Source: Chlamydiota bacterium (lineage in GTDB: Bacteria; Chlamydiota; Chlamydiia; Chlamydiales; SM23-39). From it: a stretch of DNA of 36,764 bases. This document shows, piece after piece, positions 1 through 8,137 of this stretch (position 1 is the first letter of the stretch; each line of letters opens with the position of its first letter). Location: NCBI GenBank assembly GCA_027451585.1, contig DAIDIZ010000014.1, forward strand, positions 1 to 36,764, in the 5' to 3' direction. A program made the position numbers and the translations under genes. Below the pieces are notes generated by a model. The model was not told the DNA's origin. It ran no database searches and saw nothing but the letters and a program-made list of their open reading frames with translations.

Positions 1-138
1 AGCAAGCCGATTTAAAGCTATCAAATTTCCAATAAAAAATTGGGGTCAATATTGAATTAATATTAACCCCAATTTTTTATTGAAAATTTGATGCTTTAAA
101 TTCGGTTTTCTTGGGCCATTTTGGAGTGGAATGAGTAT
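1..138. repeat. Long-form palindromic MITE-like element, cut by window start
   Basis: The two halves are inverted copies. The left arm (agcaagccgatttaaagc..., AATAAAAAATTGGGGT) is mirrored by the right arm (ACCCCAATTTTTTATT ... gctttaaattcggttttcttgg ... gagtat). The centre lies near position 55. The right end matches the terminus ATACTCRTTCCA read on the opposite strand, the same end found at 16341, 18988 and 35803. Full length would be about 160 bp, so the left terminus lies outside the window. No ORF is inside, so it would have to be mobilised in trans if it is mobile. Repeat relationship is seen directly; the MITE interpretation is inferred. Confidence 0.75.
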
Positions 139-168
139 ATAATGGTCCGAATTTTGGGACCATTATAT
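137..168. other. 12-bp stem hairpin upstream of rpmB
   Basis: Positions 137-148 pair perfectly with 157-168 (core ATAATGGTCC / GGACCATTAT) around an 8-nt loop. It abuts the end of the palindromic element and lies about 80 bp before the rpmB start. There is no T-tract after it, so a terminator on the + strand is unlikely. It could be a leader structure or a repeat remnant. Confidence 0.4.
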
Positions 169-249
169 CCGCCTTAAAATTGCCCCTTGCGCAAAACTCT
201 GCAACCTGGGAAAATGGTCCCTCATTCAAGTCTAAATTTAGGAATTTCT

Positions 250-525
250 ATGCCCAGAACATGCGTCGTCACAGGGAAAAGACCCCGATTTGGAAGAAGC
301 TATACTCTCCGCGGGATTGCGAAAAAGAAAAAAGGGATCGGTCTTAAGATCACCGGGTGCACCAACCGCCGATTCAAACCCAACCTTCAAGAAAAACGTT
401 TATGGGTTCCTGAAGAAAAGCGTTTTGTCACCATCCGCGTCTCTGCGGCGGGCCTGAGAACTATCGATAAGAACGGGATTAGCGCAGTCGTCCGCACACT
501 CAGAAAAAAAGGTGTTCGGGTTTAA
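250..525 (+). CDS. rpmB: 50S ribosomal protein L28
   Basis: 91-aa protein beginning [19 protein letters not shown], a typical bacterial L28 start with the C-V-T-G-K and basic R/K-rich body ([41 protein letters not shown]). It binds 23S rRNA in the large subunit. The frame is open further upstream from a TTG at 187, but the ATG at 250 gives the family's normal N-terminus and has an AGGA-like site about 7 nt upstream, so the longer form is rejected. Its last codons overlap the GTG start proposed for the next gene. In C. trachomatis rpmB is likewise close to a phospholipase-D-family gene (from memory). Confidence 0.95.
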   Translation: MPRTCVVTGKRPRFGRSYTLRGIAKKKKGIGLKITGCTNRRFKPNLQEKRLWVPEEKRFVTIRVSAAGLRTIDKNGISAVVRTLRKKGVRV

Positions 526-1576
526 CTCCGAGGCTTCGAAAGGCTTTCCTCAAAGAAAGCCTTTCCCCTATTTCCTCTTATTCACCTGTCTCTTTTGTAC
601 CTGGCTCGTCTGGAAATCTCTCACCCCTACCCTCCCCAAACTCTCTGAACCTCCTCGCCTCTATAGCAATCCTTCCCGAGAGGATATCCGAGAGCCGCTC
701 CTTCGCTCGATCCAAAAAGCGAGGTCCTCCATCTTTCTCTGCATGTTTGGCTTAAGTGACGGGGCGATTCTCAAAACACTCCATGAAAAAATCGACCAAG
801 AGGTCCCTGTCACAATCTACTACGATGCGAAAGGGTCTCCGGATCTCAAAAAAGTGCTTTCCGGAGGAGAGCTCCATCCGATCCACCTCAATGGGATCAT
901 GCACCAAAAAATCCTTATTCTCGACGATGAACTCGTTTTCCTCGGGTCGACCAACTTCACAACCTCATCGCTTAAAATCCACGACAACCTTCTGATCGCT
1001 CTCGCATCTCCCACCGTCGCTCGCTTTCTCAAAGAGAAGGTGCCTCATGCAAATGGCTACATGAAAACTACTGTTGGTGGGCAAAGCATCGAACTTTGGC
1101 TCTTACCCGATCCGAAGGGGCATGCTCTCGCTGATCTAAAAAAAAAGATTCGAACCGCGAGAAAATCAGTGAAAATCGCTCTCTTCACTCTTACCCACCC
1201 AGTCCTCATCAATGAGTGCATTGAAGCAAAAAAAAGAGGGGTCGATGTGACCGTCGTACTCGATATGCATTCCTCACTTGGGGCGAGCGCAAATGCCGTC
1301 GAGGAACTCCAGAGAGGAGGAGTCAAAATCCTCACAAGCCAGGGAAGCCAACTGATGCACCACAAGCTCCTCTACATCGATGACCATACCCTCGTCACGG
1401 GGTCTGCCAACTGGACCAAGGCTGCCTTTGCTAAAAATAGCGATTGCATCCTCATCCTCCACCACCTCAATGAAACCCAAAAAACGTTCATGGATCGCCT
1501 TTGGCATTCCATCGCTACCACGGCCAAACCACCCACAATTAAGCCTTCTCCCCTCCACGCAAAAAAACACAACTAA
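512..1576 (+). CDS. Membrane-anchored phospholipase D superfamily protein
   Basis: 354 aa. Two HxKx4D catalytic motifs are present: HQKILILD at residues 131-138 followed by GSTN, and HHKLLYID at 283-290 followed by GSANW. This is the bilobed PLD architecture in which both motifs form one active site. Residues 20-36 are hydrophobic ([14 protein letters not shown]), giving a signal anchor, so the enzyme probably acts at or outside the inner membrane. Substrate could be a phospholipid or nucleic acid; short PLD proteins like this also include Nuc-type endonucleases. The start is taken as the GTG at 512, which overlaps the end of rpmB by 14 nt; no better ATG precedes the hydrophobic segment. PLD-family proteins are expanded in chlamydiae. 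Family assignment is firm, substrate unknown. Confidence 0.85.
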   Translation: MFGFNSEASKGFPQRKPFPYFLLFTCLFCTWLVWKSLTPTLPKLSEPPRLYSNPSREDIREPLLRSIQKARSSIFLCMFGLSDGAILKTLHEKIDQEVPVTIYYDAKGSPDLKKVLSGGELHPIHLNGIMHQKILILDDELVFLGSTNFTTSSLKIHDNLLIALASPTVARFLKEKVPHANGYMKTTVGGQSIELWLLPDPKGHALADLKKKIRTARKSVKIALFTLTHPVLINECIEAKKRGVDVTVVLDMHSSLGASANAVEELQRGGVKILTSQGSQLMHHKLLYIDDHTLVTGSANWTKAAFAKNSDCILILHHLNETQKTFMDRLWHSIATTAKPPTIKPSPLHAKKHN

Positions 1577-1685
1577 CTTACCGTTAAAAACAGAAGAAAT
1601 ACACTCCAGATAATACGTCAAATTCTGCACAATAGTAGATATATGGACATTAAATCCACACCCATCCCAGTTGGACTGGCTCTGA

Positions 1686-2016
1686 ATGAGGCGGCGGCTA
1701 GAACAAGTAGGGAAAAAAAGAATTCTCCTCATTCCCTTTCTTTCTGCTATGAGCGCTCTCCAAGTAAAGGAAACGGGGTCCATAGCTATCTCGAGATCGC
1801 CGACGCGAGCCGGCAAATGAGTGGACCCCCTCAAGAAGATCTCATTGAACTGATGATCATCTGCACAATCGCCCGTTTCTGTATCATAATCCTTTAGGAT
1901 GGCACCTTTCTCCCACCTATGATCTGAATCCAACTCCGACTGAAATCAAAAACGAGGAGATCGACCGTATGGCTTCGGCTTTTGAACATGAACATCTCAA
2001 AAAAGCGATTGTCTAG
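1686..2016 (+). pseudogene. HipA-family kinase remnant (frameshifted C-terminal half)
   Basis: No single ORF covers this stretch, but three + strand frames read in succession give the C-terminal half of a HipA-type Ser/Thr kinase. First frame: IPFLSAMSALQ (about 1731). Second: SYLEIADASRQ (about 1784). Third: TDDHLHNRPFLYHNPLGWHL then SPTYDLNPTP and a TAG at 2014-2016. These match the HipA order 'RIPFLSAM', 'SYLEIADALR', 'NTDDHLRNHGF', 'W.LSPAYDLNPTP'. About 12 codons seem deleted before TDDHL. The N-terminal half and any hipB antitoxin are not visible. This looks like a decaying toxin-antitoxin relic, probably acquired by transfer. Motifs are seen directly; origin is inference. Confidence 0.75.
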
Positions 2017-2043
2017 ATGGCCTTTATTGCGTAAGATGAAGCC

Positions 2044-2631
2044 ATGAACCTGTTTTCCTTTGCCTTCTCTCTTTTCCTCCTAATGGACTCAATTGGCAAT
2101 ATTCCTCTCTATTTGAGCTTATTGAAAAATTTGAACCCGAGAAGACAGAGGATCGTCATCCTCCGAGAAATGGCAATTGCGCTCCTCATCATCATTCTCT
2201 TCATGTACTTAGGCGATGGGCTGATGCATTTTCTTGATATCTCTGACAGCACGATCCAAATCGCGGGAGGGCTCATCTTATTCATCATTTGCTTAAAGAT
2301 GATCTTCCCTTCAGATGAATACCCAAATGAAAATCTTCCTGAACAGCGCGAACCTTTTATTGTCCCTCTTGCAGTTCCCTTTGTGGCAGGCCCTGCTGTC
2401 CTTGCCGCGGTGATGATCTATTCACGACAAGAAATCAATAGCCTTGTGATCGTGGGAGCGATCTTGATCGCCTGGGCAGCCTCCCTCGTCGTCTTACTCG
2501 CCGCCTCCTTCTTAAAATCCGTTCTGGGATGGAGAGGCCTTATTGCGATGGAACGACTGATGGGACTGATTTTAATTCTCATCTCGGTTGAAATGTTTTT
2601 AACCGGTGTCCGTCGATTCATGGAACAATGA
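2044..2631 (+). CDS. MarC / YhgN family inner-membrane protein
   Basis: 195-aa hydrophobic protein with about six membrane segments, opening with MNLFSFAFSLFLLMDSIGNI (the MarC family typically has a DPxGNxP-type motif here; this one has MDSIGNIPLY). A central loop with charged residues (PSDEYPNENLPEQREPF) separates two three-helix halves, and PLAVPFVAGPAV is the second family signature. MarC-family function is unsettled; the name comes from an old and disputed link to antibiotic resistance. The last four bases overlap the truA start (ATGA), implying translational coupling. C. trachomatis has the same family member (CT852) next to map, as remembered. Confidence 0.85.
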   Translation: MNLFSFAFSLFLLMDSIGNIPLYLSLLKNLNPRRQRIVILREMAIALLIIILFMYLGDGLMHFLDISDSTIQIAGGLILFIICLKMIFPSDEYPNENLPEQREPFIVPLAVPFVAGPAVLAAVMIYSRQEINSLVIVGAILIAWAASLVVLLAASFLKSVLGWRGLIAMERLMGLILILISVEMFLTGVRRFMEQ

Positions 2632-3356
2632 AATTCAAACTCGCCCTTACCTATGATGGAACTGCCTATTTTGGATGGCAAAAGACAAAAACAGACCCCT
2701 CAATCCAAGAATCTCTCCAGCAGGCTATCTTCAGAGTTTCTCATGAAGAGGTGACTCCCGAAGCTGCAAGTCGCACCGACCGTGGGGTCCATGCCGAAGA
2801 GCAAATTGTCAGCTTTTCATTACAAAAACCGTGGGATCCCCATCGGCTGCTAAAAGCCTTAAACGCTCATCTGCCCCTTGACATCCGAGGCCTCTCGGTA
2901 ACCACCGTCCCCGACCATTTTCATCCGACGCTTGATGCAAAATCAAAAGAGTACCACTACAAAATTTCTAATGCCTCTTTCCAAGAACCGATCGACCGGC
3001 TCTATGCATGGCCCATCCATCAAAAGCTCGATCTTTCTTTAATGCAACAGGCGGCTTCCTATCTCTTAGGAACCCATGACTTTACCTCGTTTTCGGGCGA
3101 AGAAGAAAAAAAACCCATCTGTACGATCCTTTCGCTTGACTGGGAACATCTTCCTCGAAACCGTATCCAATTGATCCTGAGGGGGGATCGATTTCTATAC
3201 AAGATGGCAAGAATCATTGCCGGGACACTTGCCAACGTTGGACAAAAGAAAATCGCCCCCGACTCAATTCCCCATATTCTTGCCGCCCGCGATCGAAAAA
3301 AAGGGGGGGTGACCGCACCCTCTCATGGCCTTTTTCTCCACAAAATCGTATACTAG
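2628..3356 (+). CDS. truA: tRNA pseudouridine(38-40) synthase TruA
   Basis: 242 aa, normal for TruA. The catalytic aspartate is D51 in ASRTDRGVHA (usual form GRTDAGVHA; here the residue after D is R). Other family blocks are LTYDGTAYFGWQ at the N-terminus, HPTLDAKSKEYHYKI in the middle, and GTHDFTSFSG plus FLYKMARIIAGTLANVGQ near the C-terminus. It converts uridines 38-40 of tRNA anticodon arms to pseudouridine. Start overlaps the marC stop by 4 nt; the map gene begins 5 nt after its stop, so the three form an operon. Confidence 0.95.
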   Translation: MKFKLALTYDGTAYFGWQKTKTDPSIQESLQQAIFRVSHEEVTPEAASRTDRGVHAEEQIVSFSLQKPWDPHRLLKALNAHLPLDIRGLSVTTVPDHFHPTLDAKSKEYHYKISNASFQEPIDRLYAWPIHQKLDLSLMQQAASYLLGTHDFTSFSGEEEKKPICTILSLDWEHLPRNRIQLILRGDRFLYKMARIIAGTLANVGQKKIAPDSIPHILAARDRKKGGVTAPSHGLFLHKIVY

Positions 3357-3361
3357 ATGCC

Positions 3362-4234
3362 ATGATGATTACGCGAAACGACCCCTGTTGGTGCCAAAGT
3401 GGAAAGAAGTGGAAAAAATGTCATTATCCCACGCTTCCCCCAGAACAATCGCTCTCCCATCTCTATTCAAAAAAATATGGGATTCTGATCAAAACAGAAG
3501 AACAGATTAAAAAAATCCGTAAAGCATGCCAAGTAACGGCCCATATTTTAGATGAGCTTTGTAAAGCGGCCCAAAAAGGGGTCACCACCATTTCTCTCGA
3601 TGAACTCTCTCAAAAACTCCACCGCGATTTGGGAGCTATTCCTGCCCCTCTCGGCTACGGTTCTCCGCCCTATCCTAAAACAATCTGCACCTCGCTCAAC
3701 GAAGTGATCTGTCATGGAATCCCTGACCTGCGCCCCCTGCAGGAAGGGGATATTCTCAATATCGATGTCTCTTGCATTGTGGATGGTTTTTTTGGCGATG
3801 CGAGCCGGATGGTAATGATTGGCGAGGTCTCTGAAGAGAAGAAAAAGGTGGTGGAAGTTTCCCGAATTTGCCTCGAAAAAGGGATCCGTGTTTGCCGGCC
3901 AGGGGCTTTGGTCTGGGAAATTGGAGAGGCGATTGAAGATTTTGCCTCCTCGCAAGGCTGTTCCGTGGTCAACCAATTCGTCGGACACGGCGTCGGAGTC
4001 GATTTTCACGAATCGCCCGAAATTCCCCACCACTACAATCAGATCAATATCGAGATGATCCCCGGAATGACCTTCACCATCGAGCCCATGATCAACGCGG
4101 GGGTAAGAGAAGCGGTGATCGATCCAGGCGATCAGTGGACTGCTAGAACAAGAGACGGGAGAGCCTCAGCCCAATGGGAACACACTCTTCTCATCACAGA
4201 GACTGGCTGTGAAGTTCTTACCCTTCTGAAGTAG
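3362..4234 (+). CDS. map: Methionine aminopeptidase with N-terminal SEC-C zinc motif
   Basis: 290 aa. Residues 5-22 form a SEC-C metal-binding motif (RNDPCWCQSGKKWKKCHY), the extension seen in chlamydial and several other bacterial type I enzymes. The catalytic domain follows, with the five metal ligands D135 (NIDVS), D146 (GDAS), H209 (GHGVG), E241 (FTIEPM) and E273 (QWEHTLL), and substrate-positioning H119 (CHGIPD). It removes the initiator methionine from nascent proteins. Two adjacent ATGs (3362, 3365) are possible starts. Last gene of the marC-truA-map group; the next gene is convergent. Confidence 0.95.
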   Translation: MMITRNDPCWCQSGKKWKKCHYPTLPPEQSLSHLYSKKYGILIKTEEQIKKIRKACQVTAHILDELCKAAQKGVTTISLDELSQKLHRDLGAIPAPLGYGSPPYPKTICTSLNEVICHGIPDLRPLQEGDILNIDVSCIVDGFFGDASRMVMIGEVSEEKKKVVEVSRICLEKGIRVCRPGALVWEIGEAIEDFASSQGCSVVNQFVGHGVGVDFHESPEIPHHYNQINIEMIPGMTFTIEPMINAGVREAVIDPGDQWTARTRDGRASAQWEHTLLITETGCEVLTLLK

Positions 4235-4275
4235 CTTTCAACTGCCCCCTTGCCCCAAGAAGACTGCAACTATCT

Positions 4276-5775
4276 CTAAAATAAAAAGCCTTGACCTGGC
4301 ACATCTAGGTCTTTTTTCTTTTTAGCCGGGGGGGTCTCTTGCTTCTTCTTAGATGGGGAAGGAACTCCTCCTTCGATAAGGCGGGAGATGATTTCTTGTA
4401 AATCTCGATTCTCTTGTCGCAGAAGGTTCAATTCATGATCGATCAGATCCATCTCGCTCAACAGCCCATTGAAAATAGGATCAACTCCCATCTCCTTCAT
4501 CTCCAACTGCCGTTTCAAAGTCTCTAACTCTGTATCGGCTTGGAAAAGCTGCTTTCTTGTCTTATGCAACACTTCTTTTTGCTGTCCAAACTGCTTGATC
4601 AGCTGATCATACAGATGTTTCACTGCGAGAAGCTCTTGAATGCGCTGATGGAGCGAGACTACTTCCACTTTGGGGACATAGTCGTGTAAAATCTCAGGAG
4701 TGAGAACGACTTCACGAGGAGAAGGATAGGGAGATGAAGAGGAGAGACTCACCCTTCCCTCTTCAGATCTTGCAACCATCTGCCCTTCGGCTTGCCGCAA
4801 CCTGTCTTGGAGGAATTTGTATTGATTGCGCATCTCTTCAAATCCTGACACAGAGGTATCATAACGGCCTCTTTCGCTCATCAGTTCTTCGATTTTCGCA
4901 TTCAGTTCTCCGACTTGAGACTTGTTCGTCTCAACTTGCTTCTTTAATTCTCGGTTTTCCTCTTCTAAAGAGACCACCTGAGAGCAAATCGTCTGCGCTC
5001 TTGCATTTTCATCGGCGTGAAGCCGCGATAGGGTCATATTCACAATCAATAATTGCTCTTTTTCTTTCCTCTCTTCATTGAGCGCGTCAATCAATTTTTG
5101 GTGCTCGGTTAAAACATCCTCAGGATGTTTGAAACGAGAAATTTCATTGAGGAGCCGCCCCTTTTCGAGCGACAGTTCTTCCATTTTTCGTTGTAGATCG
5201 AGGATATCGTTTTCTAAAAACTCAACATCCACTGCTTTCGAGGCTGCAGATTTTCTCAGTACTTCATTCAATACAACCAAAGAAGAGGTTTGTTCTTGCA
5301 CTTCTTGGAGTTCTTTTTGCAATCCTTCAATGGTCAGGCTCCTCTCAAGCTCTTTTTTTGTCGCCATTTCTCGAGAAGAAATAAATTCTTGCTCAAGATT
5401 TGCGATCGAAGAACTGCGGGCCTGTAATTGAGAAAAAAGAGACGAGACAAAGAGGTTATGCTTTTCTGAATTGAGGGCAGTGATAAAAAAAGCAAAAGCA
5501 TAAGACCCCTCCACCCCAAAAAACCAAAGATGATGATTATCTAACACAAAATGCTGCCCTAGAGCCACCATAGCTAAAACAAGAACAGAGAGGGCAAATC
5601 CTTTGATTTGGAAGCGTGCGGAAAGGAAAAGCCCCACAACGCCTGCAAGAAAAAGAAAAATATTGTTGGGAGCTAGAGCAAAAGTGCAAAGAATAAAAAG
5701 AGGGCCGATTGTCTGCCAGAGAAAGAGAGAGGGACTGTCGTTTTTCTCCCCGAAAAACTGATCTAACTGTTTCAT
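4276..5775 (-). CDS. Multi-pass membrane protein with long C-terminal coiled coil
   Basis: About 499 aa from the ATG at 5775 (a TTG at 5811 would add 12 aa; neither has a strong Shine-Dalgarno). The N-terminal ~120 residues hold about four hydrophobic segments (SLFLWQTIGPLFILC; IFLFLAGVVGLFL; FALSVLVLAMVAL; YAFAFFITAL). The remaining ~370 residues are heptad-rich (QLQARSS, ELQEVQEQTSSL, LEEENRELKKQV, LRQENRDLQEII), ending in a lysine-rich tail. No enzymatic motif. Clustered membrane segments plus coiled coil are reminiscent of chlamydial inclusion-membrane proteins, and in C. trachomatis the Inc protein CT850 lies next to map (from memory), but the homology is not demonstrated. A structural envelope or division-scaffold protein is equally possible. 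Confidence 0.8.
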   Translation of the reverse strand: MKQLDQFFGEKNDSPSLFLWQTIGPLFILCTFALAPNNIFLFLAGVVGLFLSARFQIKGFALSVLVLAMVALGQHFVLDNHHLWFFGVEGSYAFAFFITALNSEKHNLFVSSLFSQLQARSSSIANLEQEFISSREMATKKELERSLTIEGLQKELQEVQEQTSSLVVLNEVLRKSAASKAVDVEFLENDILDLQRKMEELSLEKGRLLNEISRFKHPEDVLTEHQKLIDALNEERKEKEQLLIVNMTLSRLHADENARAQTICSQVVSLEEENRELKKQVETNKSQVGELNAKIEELMSERGRYDTSVSGFEEMRNQYKFLQDRLRQAEGQMVARSEEGRVSLSSSSPYPSPREVVLTPEILHDYVPKVEVVSLHQRIQELLAVKHLYDQLIKQFGQQKEVLHKTRKQLFQADTELETLKRQLEMKEMGVDPIFNGLLSEMDLIDHELNLLRQENRDLQEIISRLIEGGVPSPSKKKQETPPAKKKKDLDVPGQGFLF

Positions 5776-5785
5776 AACTGCTCGA

Positions 5786-5797
5786 TGAGACGTCTCA
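5786..5797. promoter_or_regulatory. 12-bp perfect palindrome before the coiled-coil gene
   Basis: TGAGACGTCTCA is a perfect palindrome 11 bp upstream of the ATG at 5775 on the minus strand. It lies in the untranslated leader only if that ATG is the true start. Operator function is a guess. Confidence 0.25.
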
Positions 5798-5968
5798 ATT
5801 TTGGAATACAAGATCCTGATTTAAGAGGCAAATTGAAAAAAAGTCCACCTTCTCTATAAACTCGCACAGAAGATATACGAAAGAACGACTTTTTTCCTAG
5901 TAACCAGATTTTTGCGTTCGCTTTCCTGGGAGTTGCCCCAAATTGCCAGCTCAAAAATGGTTAATATT

Positions 5969-6041
5969 GTCCTTGTAGCTCAGTGGATAGAGCGGTCGCC
6001 TCCTAAGCGACAGGTCGCAGGTTCAACTCCCGCCAAGGACG
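5969..6041 (+). tRNA. tRNA-Arg (anticodon CCU)
   Basis: A cloverleaf can be drawn by eye. Acceptor 5969-5975 (GTCCTTG) pairs with 6034-6040 (CAAGGAC), discriminator G at 6041. The D stem is GCTC/GAGC, the anticodon stem GTCGC/GCGAC around loop CTCCTAA, placing CCT at 34-36, which reads AGG (Arg). The T arm is GCAGG-TTCAACT-CCCGC, with one A.C mismatch in the stem. CCA is not encoded, so it must be added by the nucleotidyltransferase. It sits alone between two minus-strand genes. Confidence 0.92.
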
Positions 6042-6063
6042 CATTTTATACTCGTTCAAAAAA

Positions 6064-6079
6064 TGTACAAAGTCGAGAT
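6064..6079 (+). repeat. Copy of dispersed 16-mer TGTACAAAGTCGAGAT
   Basis: The same 16 bases occur at 36362-36377 as one arm of a 22-bp inverted repeat, and a shorter variant (TTTACAAAGTCGA) is at about 17641. Just upstream (6049-6058) is ATACTCGTTC, the terminal decamer of the palindromic element family. The stretch between the tRNA and amiA therefore looks like repeat debris. Confidence 0.6.
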
Positions 6080-6080
6080 A

Positions 6081-6725
6081 TTAATTAAATTTGAAGTAGC
6101 GATCGATGCCGTCCGCAATGCCTCGAGCGAGTTTATCTTGGTACTCAAAGTCTTTTAACTGGGCGCATTCCTGAGGATTCGAAATGAATCCTCCTTCGAT
6201 GATCACTGCCGGAATGGAATTTTCTCGAAGTACATAGTAGTTTCCTTTCTTAACTCCTCTAGAACGGGCGAGCGTACGCCGAATCACGCCTGGCAAAATT
6301 GCCTCAGCAAGACGCTTAGAAGCAATAGTGCGTGACTTGTTTTCCTTTGCGTCGAAAAAGAACACCTCGATTCCGTGAGCAGTTGGGTTCCTCGCAGAAT
6401 TGAAGTGGATACTGACAAAAATCGAACTGCTTGCCTGTTCGGCGATTTCAACGCGGCGAGAAAGAGGGATGAAGGCGTCATTGGTCCTCGTCATGATGAC
6501 GTGATAACCCAGTTGATCGAGATACCGTTTCACCAAACGGGCTGTTTGCAAACAAAGCCGCTTCTCTTCGCAAAAGGGGGCTCGAGATTTCGTTCCTCGA
6601 TCAGCGCCTCCGTGCCCTGCGTCGATCACCACCGTCTGTCCCACTTGGGCAGGAAGGGTGTGGGCAGGACCTTTTCCCGCATACAAAAATGGAAGCAAAA
6701 AGAAAAGGAACAACAAACGGATCAT
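6081..6725 (-). CDS. amiA: N-acetylmuramoyl-L-alanine amidase (AmiA/AmiC type)
   Basis: 214 aa with a signal peptide (residues 1 to ~22, MIRLLFLFFLLPFLYAGKG) and a single Amidase_3 domain. Zinc/catalytic residues are visible: H38 in DAGHGG, E53 in CEEKR, H107 in SIHFN and E177 in IIEGGF. It cleaves the amide bond between MurNAc and the stem peptide. In Chlamydia, AmiA processes the narrow peptidoglycan ring at division. Its ATG overlaps the murE stop (ATGA), so it is the promoter-distal gene of the mra-type operon, the same order as C. trachomatis CT268-CT272. Confidence 0.93.
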   Translation of the reverse strand: MIRLLFLFFLLPFLYAGKGPAHTLPAQVGQTVVIDAGHGGADRGTKSRAPFCEEKRLCLQTARLVKRYLDQLGYHVIMTRTNDAFIPLSRRVEIAEQASSSIFVSIHFNSARNPTAHGIEVFFFDAKENKSRTIASKRLAEAILPGVIRRTLARSRGVKKGNYYVLRENSIPAVIIEGGFISNPQECAQLKDFEYQDKLARGIADGIDRYFKFN

Positions 6726-8137
6726 TCGACCTCTTTGGCCACTAGGACATCATCAAAACTAACAGTTCGAGAAAAAAAAATCTGTACTTTTTCATGCCCT
6801 TTACCGGCGATCAATACGCAATCGTCTTTTTCTGCTCGCTCTAGGGCTTTCCGAATGGCTTCTCTTCGATTGAGCTCGATCAACACGTTTTTCTTAGAGA
6901 CAAAACGTTCAAAAATCTCTCTAGCAATCTTCTCTGGATCTTCGCTTCGTGGATTATCGGTTGTAATGATCGAAAGGTCGGCGTATCGCTCAGCTGCCTC
7001 GGCCATACCTGATCTGCGCCTTGGATCTCGATCTCCTCCGCAACCAAACACAACCAGAAGCCTTCCCTTTGTTTGCCTTCGCAACGTAGCTAAAGCAAAG
7101 CCAAGAGATTCGCCAGTGTGAGCATAATCGACAAATACGTGAACCCCCTTCTGATTGGGAACTCTTTCTAATCGACCCGGGACCCCGGGAAAATCGATGA
7201 GCAAGTCGCTCATCTCTTGGATCGAGAGACCTTTTACTTTCCCCACTCCAATGGCTGATAAGAGGTTGTAGACGTTAAACTGACCCATCAAACAAGAGGT
7301 AAAGGGAATTCCCTCAACTGTAAACGAGAGGCCGTTTGGAGAAAGGATCACATTTTCTGCCCTCAAGTGGCAGGCATTCTCAATTCCAACCAGCAGAACC
7401 TCTTGATTGCCTCGCATAAAGGAGCTCCAGGGGTCGTCCCCATTCAATACGGCAACGCCTGAAACTTTCTCAAATAAACTCCGTTTTGCCTCTGCATAAG
7501 CTTCTATAGTTTTGTGGTAATCGAGATGATCAGGACTTAAATTGGTGAAAACTCCCACATCAAAATCAATCTGATCCACCCGTCCTTGATGAAGTCCATG
7601 CGACGAGACTTCGAGAACAGCGCTTTTAACCCCTTGATTGACCATCTCGCGGAGTAACTTCTGATTGAATGCGGCTCCGGCCGTTGTGTATTCGGAAGGA
7701 AACCGCTCTTCTCCAATCCACGTTTCGATCGTACCGATAAGTCCTGCCTTCTCACCTCTTGTCGCCAAGAGATGCCGAACCAAATAGGTGGTCGTTGTTT
7801 TCCCTTTCGTTCCCGTTACACCGACCACAAACAGCTCTTTCGAGGGAAAACGATAATACTGGGAAGCCAAAAGAGCCTCAAGGCGGTTCGGATCCGATGT
7901 GATGATCTGGGTAGCTAAAATAAACGGATCATATAAATCGGTCACAACAGCTCTCGCCCCCGCTTCAATTGCCTGTGGGATATAGGCATGCCCATCGAAT
8001 TGATTGCCTTTCTTCGCAATGAACAAAAAACCGGGCCCTACTCTGCGAGAATCGGTCGTAATACCGGTGATCTCAATCTCTTTAGAGCCCCGCACCTCGA
8101 CTCCTTTCACACCTTTGAGCATCTCTTTGAGTTTCAT
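6722..8137 (-). CDS. murE: UDP-MurNAc-L-Ala-D-Glu:meso-diaminopimelate ligase
   Basis: 471 aa from the ATG at 8137, which overlaps the pbp3 stop (ATGA); the frame is open 18 codons further but that part lies inside pbp3. ATP-binding loop GTKGKTT is at 109-115, the carbamylated lysine is K218 (AYAEAKRSLF), and DNPRSED at 394-400 is the DNPR motif that marks meso-diaminopimelate rather than lysine specificity. It adds the third residue to the peptidoglycan stem peptide in the cytoplasm. The substrate choice fits chlamydial peptidoglycan. Confidence 0.95.
   Translation of the reverse strand: MKLKEMLKGVKGVEVRGSKEIEITGITTDSRRVGPGFLFIAKKGNQFDGHAYIPQAIEAGARAVVTDLYDPFILATQIITSDPNRLEALLASQYYRFPSKELFVVGVTGTKGKTTTTYLVRHLLATRGEKAGLIGTIETWIGEERFPSEYTTAGAAFNQKLLREMVNQGVKSAVLEVSSHGLHQGRVDQIDFDVGVFTNLSPDHLDYHKTIEAYAEAKRSLFEKVSGVAVLNGDDPWSSFMRGNQEVLLVGIENACHLRAENVILSPNGLSFTVEGIPFTSCLMGQFNVYNLLSAIGVGKVKGLSIQEMSDLLIDFPGVPGRLERVPNQKGVHVFVDYAHTGESLGFALATLRRQTKGRLLVVFGCGGDRDPRRRSGMAEAAERYADLSIITTDNPRSEDPEKIAREIFERFVSKKNVLIELNRREAIRKALERAEKDDCVLIAGKGHEKVQIFFSRTVSFDDVLVAKEVE

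Noticed and set aside
187-249. N-terminal extension of L28 from a TTG
   Set aside because: L28 proteins begin at the [10 protein letters not shown]-type sequence; the ATG at 250 has a ribosome site.
756-1032. Small ORFs on both strands in the PLD gene
   Set aside because: Shadow frames of a gene with two intact HKD motifs.
1274-1933. 219-aa minus-strand ORF covering the PLD gene end and the following intergenic region
   Set aside because: It is antisense to the PLD-like gene and to the HipA relic, has no recognisable motif, and its composition is that of a shadow frame.
6375-7121. 248-aa plus-strand ORF over amiA and murE
   Set aside because: Antisense to two conserved genes with intact catalytic motifs.
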